Part shown: piece by piece, positions 7,693 through 15,911 of the stretch
Layout: each line of letters begins with the position of its first letter
Numbering within the stretch: position 1 is the first letter of the stretch
Assembly (NCBI RefSeq): GCF_001426405.1
Contig: NZ_LMEP01000025.1
Coordinates: forward strand, 206,750 to 270,749
Direction: 5' to 3'
DNA: 64,000 nt
Origin: Streptomyces sp. Root1304
Lineage (GTDB): Bacteria > Actinomycetota > Actinomycetes > Streptomycetales > Streptomycetaceae
Notes under the pieces: generated by a model
Databases searched by the model: none
Told to the model about the DNA's origin: nothing
Seen by the model: only the letters and a program-made list of their open reading frames with translations
Made by a program: the position numbers and the translations under genes

Positions 7693-8605
7693 GAGTCAGC
7701 CGGCTCTCGAAACGCAGCTCGTCACCCGTGAACGGGTCGGTGAACTCCAGCGTCCGCGCGAGCAGTCGCAGCGGACGCGCGAAGTCCTCCGGCCCGTCCG
7801 CGCGGACCACCGGATAGACCGGATCGTGCAGGATCGGCAGCCCCAGCGCGTTCATGTGCACCCGCAGCTGATGCGTCCGCCCGGTCTCCGGCACCAGCCG
7901 GTACCGCCCGAGCCCGCCGGCGTGCCCGAGCAGCTCGATCCGGCTCTCCGCGTTCGGCTCGCCGCCCGGCACCTCCCGGGCGGCCATCACCCCGCGCTCC
8001 TTCTCGATCCGGCTCCGCAGGGTCACCGGCAGCGCCACCGCCGGGTCGTACGGCGCCACCGCCTCGTACTCCTTGCGCACCCGCCGGTCCCGGAACAGCG
8101 TCTGGTACGCCCCCCGGTCCTCCGGACGCACGACACAGAGCACCAGCCCCGCCGTCAGCCGGTCGAGCCGGTGCGCGGGCTGGAGGAACGGCAGCCCCAG
8201 CTCCCGCCGCAGCCGCGCGAGCGCGGTCTCGGTCACATGCCGGCCCCGGGGCATCGTGGCGAGGAAGTGCGGCTTGTCGGCGACCACGATCCGCTCGTCG
8301 CGGTGCACGACCCCGACCGGGAACGGCACGGGCTCCTCCACCGGGAAGTCCCGGTGGAACCAGAGATACCGGCCCACGGTGTACGGATCGTCCCCGGCCA
8401 CGGGCCCGTCGACCCCGACGAACCGGCCCTCGCGCAGCATCTCCTCGACCCGCCCGGCCCCGACGGCCGTCGCGTACCGGTCGAGCAGATGGTCCCGTAC
8501 GGTCGCCCACGTCCCGTCCGGATCGTCGGGAAGCCGCACGCGGACGGCGTCGATCCCGTCCCGCTGGGGCAGTGGCGCGGCCGGCGCCTTCGCTCTCCGT
8601 CTCAC
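7676..8605 (-). CDS. RluA-family RNA pseudouridine synthase
   Basis: A 309-residue enzyme with the catalytic HRLDRLTAGLVL motif of the RluA family (the Asp attacks the uridine) and the C-terminal GRTHQLRVHMNALGLPILHD motif. It isomerises uridines in rRNA or tRNA; which site cannot be told from sequence. The open frame extends to 8689, but that would run through the tRNA-Leu gene, so I place the start at GTG 8605, preceded by a GGCGGAG ribosome site. It is convergent with the MBL gene and shares its last 17 bp with it. Confidence 0.88.
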   Translation of the reverse strand: MRRRAKAPAAPLPQRDGIDAVRVRLPDDPDGTWATVRDHLLDRYATAVGAGRVEEMLREGRFVGVDGPVAGDDPYTVGRYLWFHRDFPVEEPVPFPVGVVHRDERIVVADKPHFLATMPRGRHVTETALARLRRELGLPFLQPAHRLDRLTAGLVLCVVRPEDRGAYQTLFRDRRVRKEYEAVAPYDPAVALPVTLRSRIEKERGVMAAREVPGGEPNAESRIELLGHAGGLGRYRLVPETGRTHQLRVHMNALGLPILHDPVYPVVRADGPEDFARPLRLLARTLEFTDPFTGDELRFESRLTLSGPG

Positions 8606-8640
8606 CGCTCCGCCTCGTGCCCGCACGTACAAAAGCGGAG

Positions 8641-8725
8641 TGTCCGAGGGGGGACTTGAACCCCCACGCCCGATAAAGGGCACTAGCACCTCAAGCTAGC
8701 GCGTCTGCCATTCCGCCACCCGGAC
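8641..8725 (-). tRNA. tRNA-Leu (anticodon GAG)
   Basis: Read on the minus strand, 85 bases form a complete class II tRNA: a 7-bp acceptor stem with one G-U pair, an anticodon stem CTAGC/GCTAG around loop TTGAGGT (anticodon GAG, reading CUC and CUU), a long variable arm GCCC/GGGC and a T arm with GTTCAAG. The discriminator base is A and the 3' CCA is not encoded. No integrase or direct-repeat att site is nearby. Confidence 0.96.
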
Positions 8726-8785
8726 AAGGTGTCTGTCTTCCTGGCCGCTCGGCCCTTCCGACGTGGAAAACAATAGCAAACATCT

Positions 8786-8806
8786 GGGGTGGTCGATCAC
8801 CACCCC
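8786..8806. promoter_or_regulatory. perfect inverted repeat in the tRNA-Leu / M20 peptidase intergenic region
   Basis: GGGGTGGT and ACCACCCC form 8-bp arms around a 5-base centre, 61 bp upstream of the tRNA on its 5' side and about 140 bp before the peptidase start. It could be an operator or a hairpin. No T run follows on either strand. Confidence 0.4.
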
Positions 8807-8943
8807 GGTGGGCCCCCGTCACGGCCCCGTCGTGTGACGGGCGGATGTCGGCCGAGGGCCGCCCTTGGGCGCGGGCGGGGGCACGCGGGAGGATGGGCGG
8901 GCACCGAAGCAATCACGTGGGGCACGTAGTGGGAGGAAGCAGC

Positions 8944-10269
8944 GTGAGCGAGTCGAACACCGGCCGGACCGTCACCGCGGAGAACGAGGTCGTGGACCTC
9001 TGTCGCGACCTCATCCGCATCGACACCAGCAACTACGGGGACCACTCCGGTCCCGGCGAGCGGGCGGCCGCGGAGTACATCGCCGAGAAGCTCGCGGAGG
9101 TCGGACTCGAACCGAAGGTCATCGAGTCGCACCAGGGGCGGGCCTCCACGGTCGCCCGCATCGAGGGCGAGGACCCGTCCCGGCCGGCCCTGCTCATCCA
9201 CGGCCACACCGACGTCGTCCCCGCCAACGCCGAGGACTGGACCCACCACCCCTTCTCGGGGGAGATCGCGGACGGCTGCGTCTGGGGCCGCGGCGCCGTC
9301 GACATGAAGGACATGGACGCGATGACCCTCGCGGTCGTACGGGACCGGCTGCGCAGCGGCCGCAAGCCCCCGCGCGACATCGTCCTCGCCTTCCTCGCCG
9401 ACGAGGAGGCCGGCGGCACCTACGGCGCCCGGCACCTGGTCGACAAGCACCGGGACCTCTTCGACGGGGTCACCGAGGCGATCGGCGAGGTCGGCGGCTT
9501 CTCCTTCACGGTCAACGAGAACCTGCGGCTCTACCTGGTCGAGACGGCCCAGAAGGGCATGCACTGGATGCGGCTGACCGTCGAGGGCACGGCCGGACAC
9601 GGCTCGATGACCAATGACGACAACGCGATCACCGAGCTGTGCGAGGCCGTCGGCCGCCTCGGCCGCCACCAGTGGCCGGTCAGGGTCACCAAGACCGTCC
9701 GCTCCTTCCTGGACGAGCTGTCGGACGCGCTGGGCACCCCGCTCGACCCCGAGGACATGGACGGCACCCTCGCCAAGCTCGGCGGCATCGCCAAGATGGT
9801 CGGCGCCACCCTGCGGAACTCGGCCGCCCCGACCATGCTCGGCGCCGGCTACAAGGTGAACGTGATCCCCGGCCAGGCCACCGCGCACGTCGACGGCCGC
9901 TTCCTGCCCGGCTACGAGCAGGAGTTCCTGGCCGACCTCGACCGGATCCTCGGACCGAACGTGAAGCGCGAGGACGTGCACGGCGACAAGGCCCTGGAGA
10001 CCAGCTTCGACGGCGCCCTGGTGGACGCCATGCAGCTGGCGCTCCGTGCGGAGGACCCGATCGCCCGCGCCGTGCCGTACATGCTCTCCGGCGGCACCGA
10101 CGCGAAGTCCTTCGACGACCTCGGCATCCGCTGCTTCGGCTTCGCGCCGCTCCAGCTGCCCCCGGAGCTCGACTTCGCGGGCATGTTCCACGGCGTGGAC
10201 GAGCGGGTGCCCGTGGACGGCCTGAAGTTCGGCGCGCGGGTGCTGGACCGGTTCATCGACGCCTGCTGA
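8944..10269 (+). CDS. M20/M25/M40-family metallopeptidase
   Basis: A 441-residue zinc peptidase or deacylase of the ArgE/DapE/CPG2 type. Seen in order: HGHTDVVP (zinc His and its Asp partner), GRGAVDMKD (bridging Asp), DEEAGG (general-base Glu plus zinc Glu), a central dimerisation domain, and a late metal His in the MFHGVDE stretch. The substrate (dipeptide, acyl-amino acid or similar) cannot be determined. The GTG at 8944 is chosen because GGGAGGAAG lies 6 bases upstream. A GC-rich hairpin follows at 10328 before the chaplin genes, so it is probably a separate transcript. Confidence 0.9.
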   Translation: MSESNTGRTVTAENEVVDLCRDLIRIDTSNYGDHSGPGERAAAEYIAEKLAEVGLEPKVIESHQGRASTVARIEGEDPSRPALLIHGHTDVVPANAEDWTHHPFSGEIADGCVWGRGAVDMKDMDAMTLAVVRDRLRSGRKPPRDIVLAFLADEEAGGTYGARHLVDKHRDLFDGVTEAIGEVGGFSFTVNENLRLYLVETAQKGMHWMRLTVEGTAGHGSMTNDDNAITELCEAVGRLGRHQWPVRVTKTVRSFLDELSDALGTPLDPEDMDGTLAKLGGIAKMVGATLRNSAAPTMLGAGYKVNVIPGQATAHVDGRFLPGYEQEFLADLDRILGPNVKREDVHGDKALETSFDGALVDAMQLALRAEDPIARAVPYMLSGGTDAKSFDDLGIRCFGFAPLQLPPELDFAGMFHGVDERVPVDGLKFGARVLDRFIDAC

Positions 10270-10327
10270 AGCCGACCGCCGAATTCGTCCGCGCGTTTGC
10301 ATGTGACCGGAAAGAGTGAATGAACAC

Positions 10328-10344
10328 GGGGGCTCGTAGCCCCC
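10328..10344 (+). terminator. hairpin after the M20 peptidase gene
   Basis: GGGGGCT-CGT-AGCCCCC forms a perfect 7-bp stem 58 bp after the stop codon. No clear T run follows, so it may terminate weakly or in a Rho-dependent way. Confidence 0.5.
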
Positions 10345-10369
10345 ACCATTCCCCCTCGTTACAGGTGTT

Positions 10370-10390
10370 GCGGTCCGCGGCTGGGACCGC
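10370..10390 (+). promoter_or_regulatory. hairpin in the chpH leader
   Basis: GCGGTCC and GGACCGC pair around a 7-base loop, ending 21 bp before the chpH start and just ahead of its GGAGGA ribosome site. It may be an mRNA-stability hairpin or an operator-like repeat for the strongly developmentally regulated chaplin gene. Confidence 0.4.
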
Positions 10391-10411
10391 GCTTTCCAAC
10401 TAGGAGGAATA

Positions 10412-10645
10412 ATGATCAAGAAGGTCGTCGCTGCTGCGGCTGCCACTGGCGGTCTCGTTCTCGCGGGTGCGGGCATGGCCGTTGCCGACGCGGGTGCCCA
10501 GGGTGCCGCCATCGGTTCCCCCGGTGTCCTCTCGGGCAACGTCGTCCAGGTTCCGGTTCACGTCCCCGTGAACCTGTGCGGCAACACGGTCTCCGTGATC
10601 GGCCTGCTGAACCCCGCCTTCGGCAACACCTGCGTCAACGCCTGA
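10412..10645 (+). CDS. chpH: short chaplin, ChpH-like
   Basis: A 77-residue secreted protein: a signal peptide of about 26 residues ending AVA, then one chaplin domain. The domain has the family landmarks SPGVLSGNVVQVPVHVPVN, CGNTV, IGLLNPAFGNTC and a Cys pair that forms an intramolecular disulfide. Chaplins assemble into amyloid-like films that coat aerial hyphae and lower surface tension. It has a strong ribosome site (GGAGGA at 10403-10408) and is followed by a strong terminator-like hairpin and by the long chaplin chpC, the same pair order as in S. coelicolor (from memory SCO1675-1674). Confidence 0.95.
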   Translation: MIKKVVAAAAATGGLVLAGAGMAVADAGAQGAAIGSPGVLSGNVVQVPVHVPVNLCGNTVSVIGLLNPAFGNTCVNA

Positions 10646-10678
10646 CGCTGTGCCTCGCCCGTGAGGGTGTGAGCCGGT

Positions 10679-10715
10679 CCGGCCCCGGAGTGCGTGCCAT
10701 GCACTCCGGGGCCGG
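10679..10715 (+). terminator. hairpin between chpH and chpC
   Basis: A perfect 15-bp stem (10679-10693 with 10701-10715) and 7-base loop lie 33 bp after the chpH stop. There is no T run. It probably ends or stabilises the abundant chpH message separately from chpC. Confidence 0.65.
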
Positions 10716-10785
10716 TGGCCATTTCCGCCCCGGGTCCTCGGGCCCGGTGGCACTCTTTCGAAGCCGAGCAGGCAGGGAACAAGCT

Positions 10786-11586
10786 ATGCGACAGGTCACG
10801 CGCAAGGGTCTGGTCACCGTTGCGGCAGCCGGCGGCGTCTTCGCCGCCGTCGGTGGCGGATACGCGCACGCCGATTCGGGTGCGTACGGTACGGCCACGA
10901 ATTCCCCGGGCGTCGCGTCCGGCAATTCCGTCCAGGTCCCGGTGCACGTACCGGTGAACGCCTGCGGAAACACCGTCAACGTCGTCGGACTGCTGAATCC
11001 GGCGATGGGAAACACCTGTGCCAACACCTCGAAGCCCGGCGGGCCGGGGGGCGGCTCGTCCGCCGGTGGGCACACCAGCGACTCTCCCGGGGTCGGCTCC
11101 GGCAACACCGTCGAGGTGCCGGTCGACGTCCCGGTGAACGTGTGCGGCAACAGCGTCACGGGCATCGGCCTGGGCAACGCCGTCGCGGGCAACGACTGCG
11201 CGAACGGCGCGGACGGCGGCTACGGGGACGACGACGGCGGCTACGGGGACGACGACGGCGGCTACGGGGACGACGGCGGGGACACGGGCTACGGGGAGGA
11301 GACCCCGGGCACTCCCGGCACCCCCGGCACGCCGGGAACCCCCGGTACTCCCGGCACGCCGGGAACCCCCGGAACTCCCGGCACCCCCGGTCACCCGGGT
11401 ACGCCCGGCACCCCCGGCGGCGAGGTCGGGCCGAACACGCCCGGTACGCACGTCGTCACCCCGCCGAAGGCCGTGGAGGAGCTCGCCGAGACCGGTTCCG
11501 GCCCGCTCGGCGTGATCGTCCCCGCCGGGGCCGGTCTGCTGCTGGCCGGTTCGCTGATCTACCGCCGCGCCCGCAGCGCCGCCTGA
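10786..11586 (+). CDS. chpC: long chaplin, sortase-anchored, with two chaplin domains and TPG repeats
   Basis: A 266-residue cell-wall protein. A signal peptide (about 29 residues) precedes chaplin domain 1 (about 36-80) and domain 2 (about 96-143), each with its Cys pair. Next comes a glycine/aspartate repeat (GGYGDDD type, three copies) and then 13 consecutive Xaa-Pro-Gly triplets (twelve TPG, one HPG). The C-terminus is a sortase signal: LAETG, a hydrophobic helix and RRARSAA. Sortase attaches long chaplins to peptidoglycan, where they anchor short chaplins such as ChpH. The ATG at 10786 begins directly before the signal peptide. The extended TPG linker is unusual (see finding). Confidence 0.95.
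   Translation: MRQVTRKGLVTVAAAGGVFAAVGGGYAHADSGAYGTATNSPGVASGNSVQVPVHVPVNACGNTVNVVGLLNPAMGNTCANTSKPGGPGGGSSAGGHTSDSPGVGSGNTVEVPVDVPVNVCGNSVTGIGLGNAVAGNDCANGADGGYGDDDGGYGDDDGGYGDDGGDTGYGEETPGTPGTPGTPGTPGTPGTPGTPGTPGTPGHPGTPGTPGGEVGPNTPGTHVVTPPKAVEELAETGSGPLGVIVPAGAGLLLAGSLIYRRARSAA
11215..11425 (+). repeat. in-gene repeats of chpC encoding GYGDDDG and TPG units
   Basis: Bases 11215-11277 encode three near-identical GGYGDDD units in 21-bp periods. Bases 11302-11418 encode thirteen XPG triplets in 9-bp periods with shuffled synonymous codons, so the repeat is better conserved in protein than in DNA. Confidence 0.9.
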
Positions 11587-11603
11587 GGTCACGCACCACG
11601 CAC

Positions 11604-11632
11604 AAGGGGCCCCGCGCACCGCGGGGCCCCTT
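11604..11632. terminator. bidirectional terminator between chpC and the DUF5703 gene
   Basis: AAGGGGCCCCGC and its exact complement (11604-11615, 11621-11632) make a 12-bp stem with a 5-base loop. It lies between two convergent genes and has A/T ends on both sides. Confidence 0.8.
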
Positions 11633-11649
11633 CTCGATGTCCGCTTCCG

Positions 11650-11838
11650 CTACCAGGTCGCCCGGACCTGGCGGATGATCCGACGCTTCAGCCGCACCCT
11701 GCGGCTCCCGTCCCGGTGCAGGCTCAGACGGTCCAACTCCCAGTGTCCGTACTCGGCATGGTCGGTCAGCAGCCGCGCCGCCTCCTTGCGGGAGACGCCG
11801 CGCGGCACGTACACGTCGACAAATTCGTATTCCGGCAT
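11650..11838 (-). CDS. DUF5703-type small conserved protein
   Basis: A 62-residue basic protein with the pattern YEFVDVYVPRGVSRKEAARLL then WELDRLSLHRDGSRRVRLKRRI, which I recognise as the small actinobacterial DUF5703 family. It appears to be an alpha/beta domain with a strongly basic C-terminal strand, so nucleic-acid contact is possible, but no function is known. It is divergent from the 225-residue protein beginning at 11886 (47-bp gap) and convergent with chpC. Confidence 0.75.
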   Translation of the reverse strand: MPEYEFVDVYVPRGVSRKEAARLLTDHAEYGHWELDRLSLHRDGSRRVRLKRRIIRQVRATW

Positions 11839-11872
11839 CGCATCTATTGTGCGGGCACCGGCCCGGTACGGA

Positions 11873-11878
11873 TAGCGT
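11873..11878 (+). promoter_or_regulatory. -10 box of a leaderless promoter
   Basis: TAGCGT sits 7 bases before ATG 11886, with no Shine-Dalgarno between them. Confidence 0.45.
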
Positions 11879-11885
11879 CTGTCCC

Positions 11886-12563
11886 ATGTCTGATGCTGCG
11901 CAGCCCACCGCTGCCGAGGTACGCGCCGCCGCCGAGGCGGTCAAAGCCGCACTGGACCGTCACCTCGCGGCGGTCGAACGCCGCACGGGGGACGACGACA
12001 CGGCCGTCTACGAAGCCTTCAACGCCCTCGCCACGGCGGCCGAGGCGTACGACGAACTCCTCTACGACCGCTACGACGAGGTCACCCCCTTCGAGATCCC
12101 CGGAGCGGACGGCGCCCTGCCGCCCTATGCCGGACCTGACGAACCCCATGCCCTCAGCCTGCTGATCCGCCGCGACTACGCCGTGGCGGAGCCCCAACGA
12201 CTGCTCGCCCAGGCCCGCCGTCTCACCGAGATCGACGGCCCGGCCGACACCACGGGACCGGCCGCCAGGGCCGGTGTCTCGCCGCTCGCCGCGCTCGGCG
12301 TGCTCTTCGGCGAGTACGAACCGGACGAGATCGCCTCCCGGCACAAGGAATTCGGCCTGGAGGAGGGCGACTCCACGCTCTGGGTCACCGCCGCCGAGGA
12401 ACTCCCGGAACCGGGGGAGTGGCTCAACGCCCCCTTCGACCACGCCGATCCGGAACGGATCGTCTGCCGCTTCGACGTCAGCTCCGTCTTCGACGAGGAC
12501 GAGGACGGCGACGGGGCGGGCGACGGCGGCGGGAAGGAACGGGCCGGCGGCTCCGGCTCCTGA
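11886..12563 (+). CDS. conserved hypothetical protein, acidic
   Basis: A 225-residue cytoplasmic protein with no recognised catalytic motif. It begins with a helical region (residues 1-60, many Ala/Glu) and has a middle segment ending GVSPLAALGVLFGEYEPDEIASRH. The C-terminal tail is low-complexity and acidic (DEDEDGDGAGDGGG). I know proteins of this type only as conserved hypotheticals next to the DUF5703 gene in Streptomyces. It is followed by an exceptionally strong bidirectional hairpin. Confidence 0.7.
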   Translation: MSDAAQPTAAEVRAAAEAVKAALDRHLAAVERRTGDDDTAVYEAFNALATAAEAYDELLYDRYDEVTPFEIPGADGALPPYAGPDEPHALSLLIRRDYAVAEPQRLLAQARRLTEIDGPADTTGPAARAGVSPLAALGVLFGEYEPDEIASRHKEFGLEEGDSTLWVTAAEELPEPGEWLNAPFDHADPERIVCRFDVSSVFDEDEDGDGAGDGGGKERAGGSGS

Positions 12564-12585
12564 CGGGACGGAGAGCCGGGGGAGA

Positions 12586-12631
12586 CGGCGGAGGGCCGGG
12601 ACACCACGATCGGTGTCCCGGCCCTCCGCCG
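12586..12631. terminator. very strong bidirectional terminator hairpin
   Basis: A perfect 20-bp stem (12586-12605 with 12612-12631) and 6-base loop separate two convergent genes, ending 14 bp before the stop of the RecD2-like gene. Confidence 0.85.
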
Positions 12632-12644
12632 GTCCGTCCCCGTC

Positions 12645-14930
12645 CTACTCCTCGGGCACGGCGAGCAGCGCCTCCAGGAGCGGCCTCAGCCGCGTCGTAC
12701 GCTCCGGGGCCACCCCCTCGGCCACCGCACGCGGCAGCGCCTGGTCCACGCCGTGCACGACCGACAGATGGCGCTCCGCCCGGCCGAAGGCCGTGTACAC
12801 CCACGGCCTGCTCAGGCCCCCGGCAGCATCGCCGGGCAGCACCACGACCACGGCGGGCCAGCGCGTCCCGGCCGCCTGGTGGGCGGTGAGCGCCCAGCCG
12901 TGCCGCAGCGCCGACTCCACCCGGTCCCGGGGGACGAGGACCTCCTCGTCCGCGCACCGCAGCCGCAGGCCCTCGGCCTCGGCCGACAGGACCGTGCCCG
13001 TCACCGTCCGCCCCGGCACCGGCGCGTACGCCACCCGGTCGCCCGGGTCGTAGCCGCCGAAGCGGCCGGGGCCGGGGTTGAGGCGCTGCTTGAGCGCCGC
13101 GTTCAGCGCGCGCGTACCGGCCGAGCCGCCGTGGCCGACCGTGAGGACCTGCGTCTGCTCCGCGGGCACCCCGATCGCCCTCGGCACCGAGTCGGCCACC
13201 AGCTGGACCGTACGGTGCACGGCCTCGCCGGCGTCCCGCACGGGGACGATCACGATCTCCTTGCCGGGGGCCTCGACCTGGTTCAGCTCCCCGGCGCCGA
13301 TGCCCGAGACCAGCTCGCCGAGCGGCCCCGGGTCGGGCAGCCGGGAGGCGATCCGGGGGCACACCCGGGCGGCGAGCACATCGGAGAAGACCCGCCCCGC
13401 ACCGGGCGCGCCGAGCACCTCCGGGTCGCCGCTCAGCACCAGACGGCAGCCGTCAGGAAGGGACTCCACGAGCATCGCGGCCGTCTCGACGTCCAGCTGC
13501 GGCGCGTCGAGCACCACCAGGAGGTCCAGCGCGAAGGCGCCGTCCTCGTCGCGGCCGGGACCCGCCGTACCGGAGAGCAGCCCGGCGACCGTCAGGGCGT
13601 CCGCCCCCGCGGCCCCGAGGGCGCGGCGTCCGCCGTCGGCGTGGACGGCGACCAGGGTGCGCAGCCCGCGCGCGCGGGCCGCCGCCGCGAGGGCCACCGG
13701 CTCGGCGCGGGAGGCCTCGCCGCCCGTGTGCAGCACGAGGCCGTGCGCACCGGCGGCGCGCTCCAGCTCGGAGCCGTCCCAGTCGTCGGCCGTCGCCGTC
13801 CTGACCAGCCGGGCGAGACCGTCCGCGAGGCTCTCCTCCGCGAGCGCGTACCGGTCGAGCCCGAGCAGCACGGGCGGGGCGGGCTCCTCGGCGACCGGCG
13901 CCGCGGGCTCCAGATCCTCCTCGTCCTCCTCCGGCTCCTCCGCCGGGGGTTCCTCCTCCTGGAAGACGAGGACGGCGCCCGCGGAGATCGCCTCCTCGAC
14001 GGCCGCCTCGGGGTCGGGCACCCGGTGCCCGGTGAGTTCGGCGCGCACGGCCCCGATCTCCAGGGCGGTGTGTCCCTGGAGCGCGGCCCGCTCCAGCAGC
14101 CACACGGTCAGGGCGACGGTGCGGCGCGGGTCGTCGGGGCCGCACGCGGCACCGAGCAGCGCCCGCGCGAAGCCGTCGGCCTGCTCAGGGCGCACCCCGG
14201 GCACCGCGAGCAGCTGCCAGGGGTCGTCGAGCAGGGCCGCGGCCGCGCCTTCGCCGAGGGTGCCGGCGACCTGCCCGGCGAGCGCCTCGGGCGCACCGCC
14301 CTTGGCCAGGACCTCCCGTACGGCCTCGGTGGTGCCGGGAGCCGGTACCGGGGCACGCGGGGGCGCGGGGGGCCGTACGGTCGCGGCCGGGGACGCCTCG
14401 GGCGAAGGGCGCCGGGGGGCGGGCTCGGGGGCCTCGTAGAACGCGGTGCCCGGCGCGGACCCGCCCTCGACGGCCCGCACGGCGGCGAGGAGGTCGGCCG
14501 CCGTGCCGCTCAGCTTGGCGCCGCTCGCGACCGTCCCCTCCTTCTCGGCCTTCCGCGCCTCGATCCTGGCCCGCAGCTCCCGCTGCGCGGCGAGCTCGGC
14601 CTGAGCGTCACTCAACTCGGGCGTGGCGGGGGTCTCGGCGGCGGCGGTGCCCTCGGCAGCGGCCTCGGCACCCTCGGCCCCGGTGTCGTCGCCACCGGCT
14701 GCCTCGGGCTCCTCCTCGTCCCCGGTGTCGTCGGCGGGCTCGTCGCCCGTCCCCTCGGCCGTCCCGTCGCTCGTCCCGTCCGGCGCGGCGGGCTCCTCGG
14801 CGGGGTCCCCGACCGCGACCGGTGCCGTGGCGTCGGCTTGCCCGTCGGAGGCGGCGGCCCCCTGCGCGTCCTCGGTCGGCTCCACGTCCTCGGGTGCCTC
14901 GGGCGCGGTCTCCCCGGAAGGCTCGGTCAC
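12645..14930 (-). CDS. RecD2-like helix-hairpin-helix protein without a Walker A motif
   Basis: A 761-residue protein. Residues 1-190 are low-complexity Glu/Ala/Pro. About 200-330 match the RecD2 N-terminal helix-hairpin-helix region (DPWQLLAVPGVRPEQADGFA, then a GHTALE segment). From about 400 the SF1B helicase core is recognisable: SGDPEVLGAPGAGRVFSDVL resembles motif III and ALTAHQAAGTRWPAVVVVLPGD with YTAFGRAERHLSVV resembles the UvrD_C_2 motifs V-VI. The expected P-loop TGGPGTGKT is replaced by HTGGEASRAEP and the DE of motif II by DA, so ATP hydrolysis is unlikely. Start GTG 14930 overlaps the aldo/keto reductase stop by 4 bases, so the two are translationally coupled. Confidence 0.75.
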   Translation of the reverse strand: MTEPSGETAPEAPEDVEPTEDAQGAAASDGQADATAPVAVGDPAEEPAAPDGTSDGTAEGTGDEPADDTGDEEEPEAAGGDDTGAEGAEAAAEGTAAAETPATPELSDAQAELAAQRELRARIEARKAEKEGTVASGAKLSGTAADLLAAVRAVEGGSAPGTAFYEAPEPAPRRPSPEASPAATVRPPAPPRAPVPAPGTTEAVREVLAKGGAPEALAGQVAGTLGEGAAAALLDDPWQLLAVPGVRPEQADGFARALLGAACGPDDPRRTVALTVWLLERAALQGHTALEIGAVRAELTGHRVPDPEAAVEEAISAGAVLVFQEEEPPAEEPEEDEEDLEPAAPVAEEPAPPVLLGLDRYALAEESLADGLARLVRTATADDWDGSELERAAGAHGLVLHTGGEASRAEPVALAAAARARGLRTLVAVHADGGRRALGAAGADALTVAGLLSGTAGPGRDEDGAFALDLLVVLDAPQLDVETAAMLVESLPDGCRLVLSGDPEVLGAPGAGRVFSDVLAARVCPRIASRLPDPGPLGELVSGIGAGELNQVEAPGKEIVIVPVRDAGEAVHRTVQLVADSVPRAIGVPAEQTQVLTVGHGGSAGTRALNAALKQRLNPGPGRFGGYDPGDRVAYAPVPGRTVTGTVLSAEAEGLRLRCADEEVLVPRDRVESALRHGWALTAHQAAGTRWPAVVVVLPGDAAGGLSRPWVYTAFGRAERHLSVVHGVDQALPRAVAEGVAPERTTRLRPLLEALLAVPEE

Positions 14931-15904
14931 AAGGTGCTCCAGTCGTGATCCGGATAGCGGTGCACGGGCGCCGACACATCGTCCAGCGCCCGACAGATCT
15001 CGTCAGGAAGACTAAGGGTCTCCACCGACAACGCGGCCGTGAGCTGGCGTGCCGTGCGCGCGCCGACGATCGGGGCGGTCACTCCGGGCCGGTCGCGGAC
15101 CCAGGCGAGCGCCACGTGCAGCGGGGTCGTCGAGAGGCCCTCGGCGGCGGTCGCGACGGCGTCCACGATCCGGCTCGCCGCCTCGTCCAGGTACGGCTCC
15201 ACGAAGGGCGCCATGGTCTCTGAGGCGCCCCGCGAGTCCGTCGGGGTCCCGCTGCGGTACTTGCCCGTCAGGACCCCGCGTCCGAGCGGTGACGAGGGCA
15301 GCAGGCCTATCCCGAGGTCCCGGGCGGCGGGCAGCACCTCGCGCTCCACGCCCCGCTGGAGCAGCGAGTACTCCAGCTGCGCCCCGGCCAGCCGGGTCCG
15401 GTCCCCGGCGAGCTGCCAGGTGCCCGCCTTGGCGAGCTGCCAGCCGCAGAAGTTCGACACGCCCGCGTACCGCGCCCGCCCGCTGCGCACGGCGATGTCG
15501 AGGGCCTGGAGGGACTCCTCCAGGGGTGTGTACGGGTCGAAGGCGTGCAGCTGCCACAGGTCGACGTGGTCGGTGCCGAGCCGGGCGAGGGAGGCGTCGA
15601 GCGCGGCGAGCAGATGCCCCCGCGAGCCGTCCGTGCGCCGGTCGGGGTCCGGCACGCTGCCCGCCTTGGTCGACAGGACGAGGTCCTGCCGGGAGACGAG
15701 CCGCTCCATCAGACGCCCGAGCAGGTACTCGGCCTCGCCCCCGCCGTACACGTCGGCGGTGTCCACGAGCGTGCCGCCCGCGTCCCAGAACGCCTTCAAC
15801 TGCTCGGCGGCGTCGTGCTCGTCGGTGTCCCGGCCCCAGGTGAGGGTGCCGAGTCCGATGCGCGACACACGCAGGCCGGTACGTCCGAGATGCCTCTGCT
15901 CCAT
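14927..15904 (-). CDS. aldo/keto reductase
   Basis: A 325-residue NADPH-dependent oxidoreductase of the AKR superfamily. All four catalytic residues are visible: Asp and Tyr in VDTADVYGGGEAE, Lys in VLSTKAG and His in DLWQLHAFD. The NADPH-binding C-terminal region and the internal GVSNFCGWQL segment are normal. It reduces aldehydes or ketones, but the natural substrate is unknown. The ATG at 15904 is chosen because a TAATCT -10 box lies 7 bases upstream and sequence similarity begins with MEQRHLGRTGLRVS. It is co-transcribed with the RecD2-like gene and divergent from an LLM oxidoreductase gene. Confidence 0.9.
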   Translation of the reverse strand: MEQRHLGRTGLRVSRIGLGTLTWGRDTDEHDAAEQLKAFWDAGGTLVDTADVYGGGEAEYLLGRLMERLVSRQDLVLSTKAGSVPDPDRRTDGSRGHLLAALDASLARLGTDHVDLWQLHAFDPYTPLEESLQALDIAVRSGRARYAGVSNFCGWQLAKAGTWQLAGDRTRLAGAQLEYSLLQRGVEREVLPAARDLGIGLLPSSPLGRGVLTGKYRSGTPTDSRGASETMAPFVEPYLDEAASRIVDAVATAAEGLSTTPLHVALAWVRDRPGVTAPIVGARTARQLTAALSVETLSLPDEICRALDDVSAPVHRYPDHDWSTL

Positions 15905-15911
15905 GGGCGCG

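Noticed and set aside
8641..8806. Integrated element at tRNA-Leu
   Set aside because: There is no integrase and no duplicated tRNA 3' end; the genes on both sides are ordinary chromosomal genes.
11302..11418. Repeats in chpC as a CRISPR-like array
   Set aside because: 9-bp periodicity matches XPG codons inside a clear sortase-anchored protein; there are no spacers.
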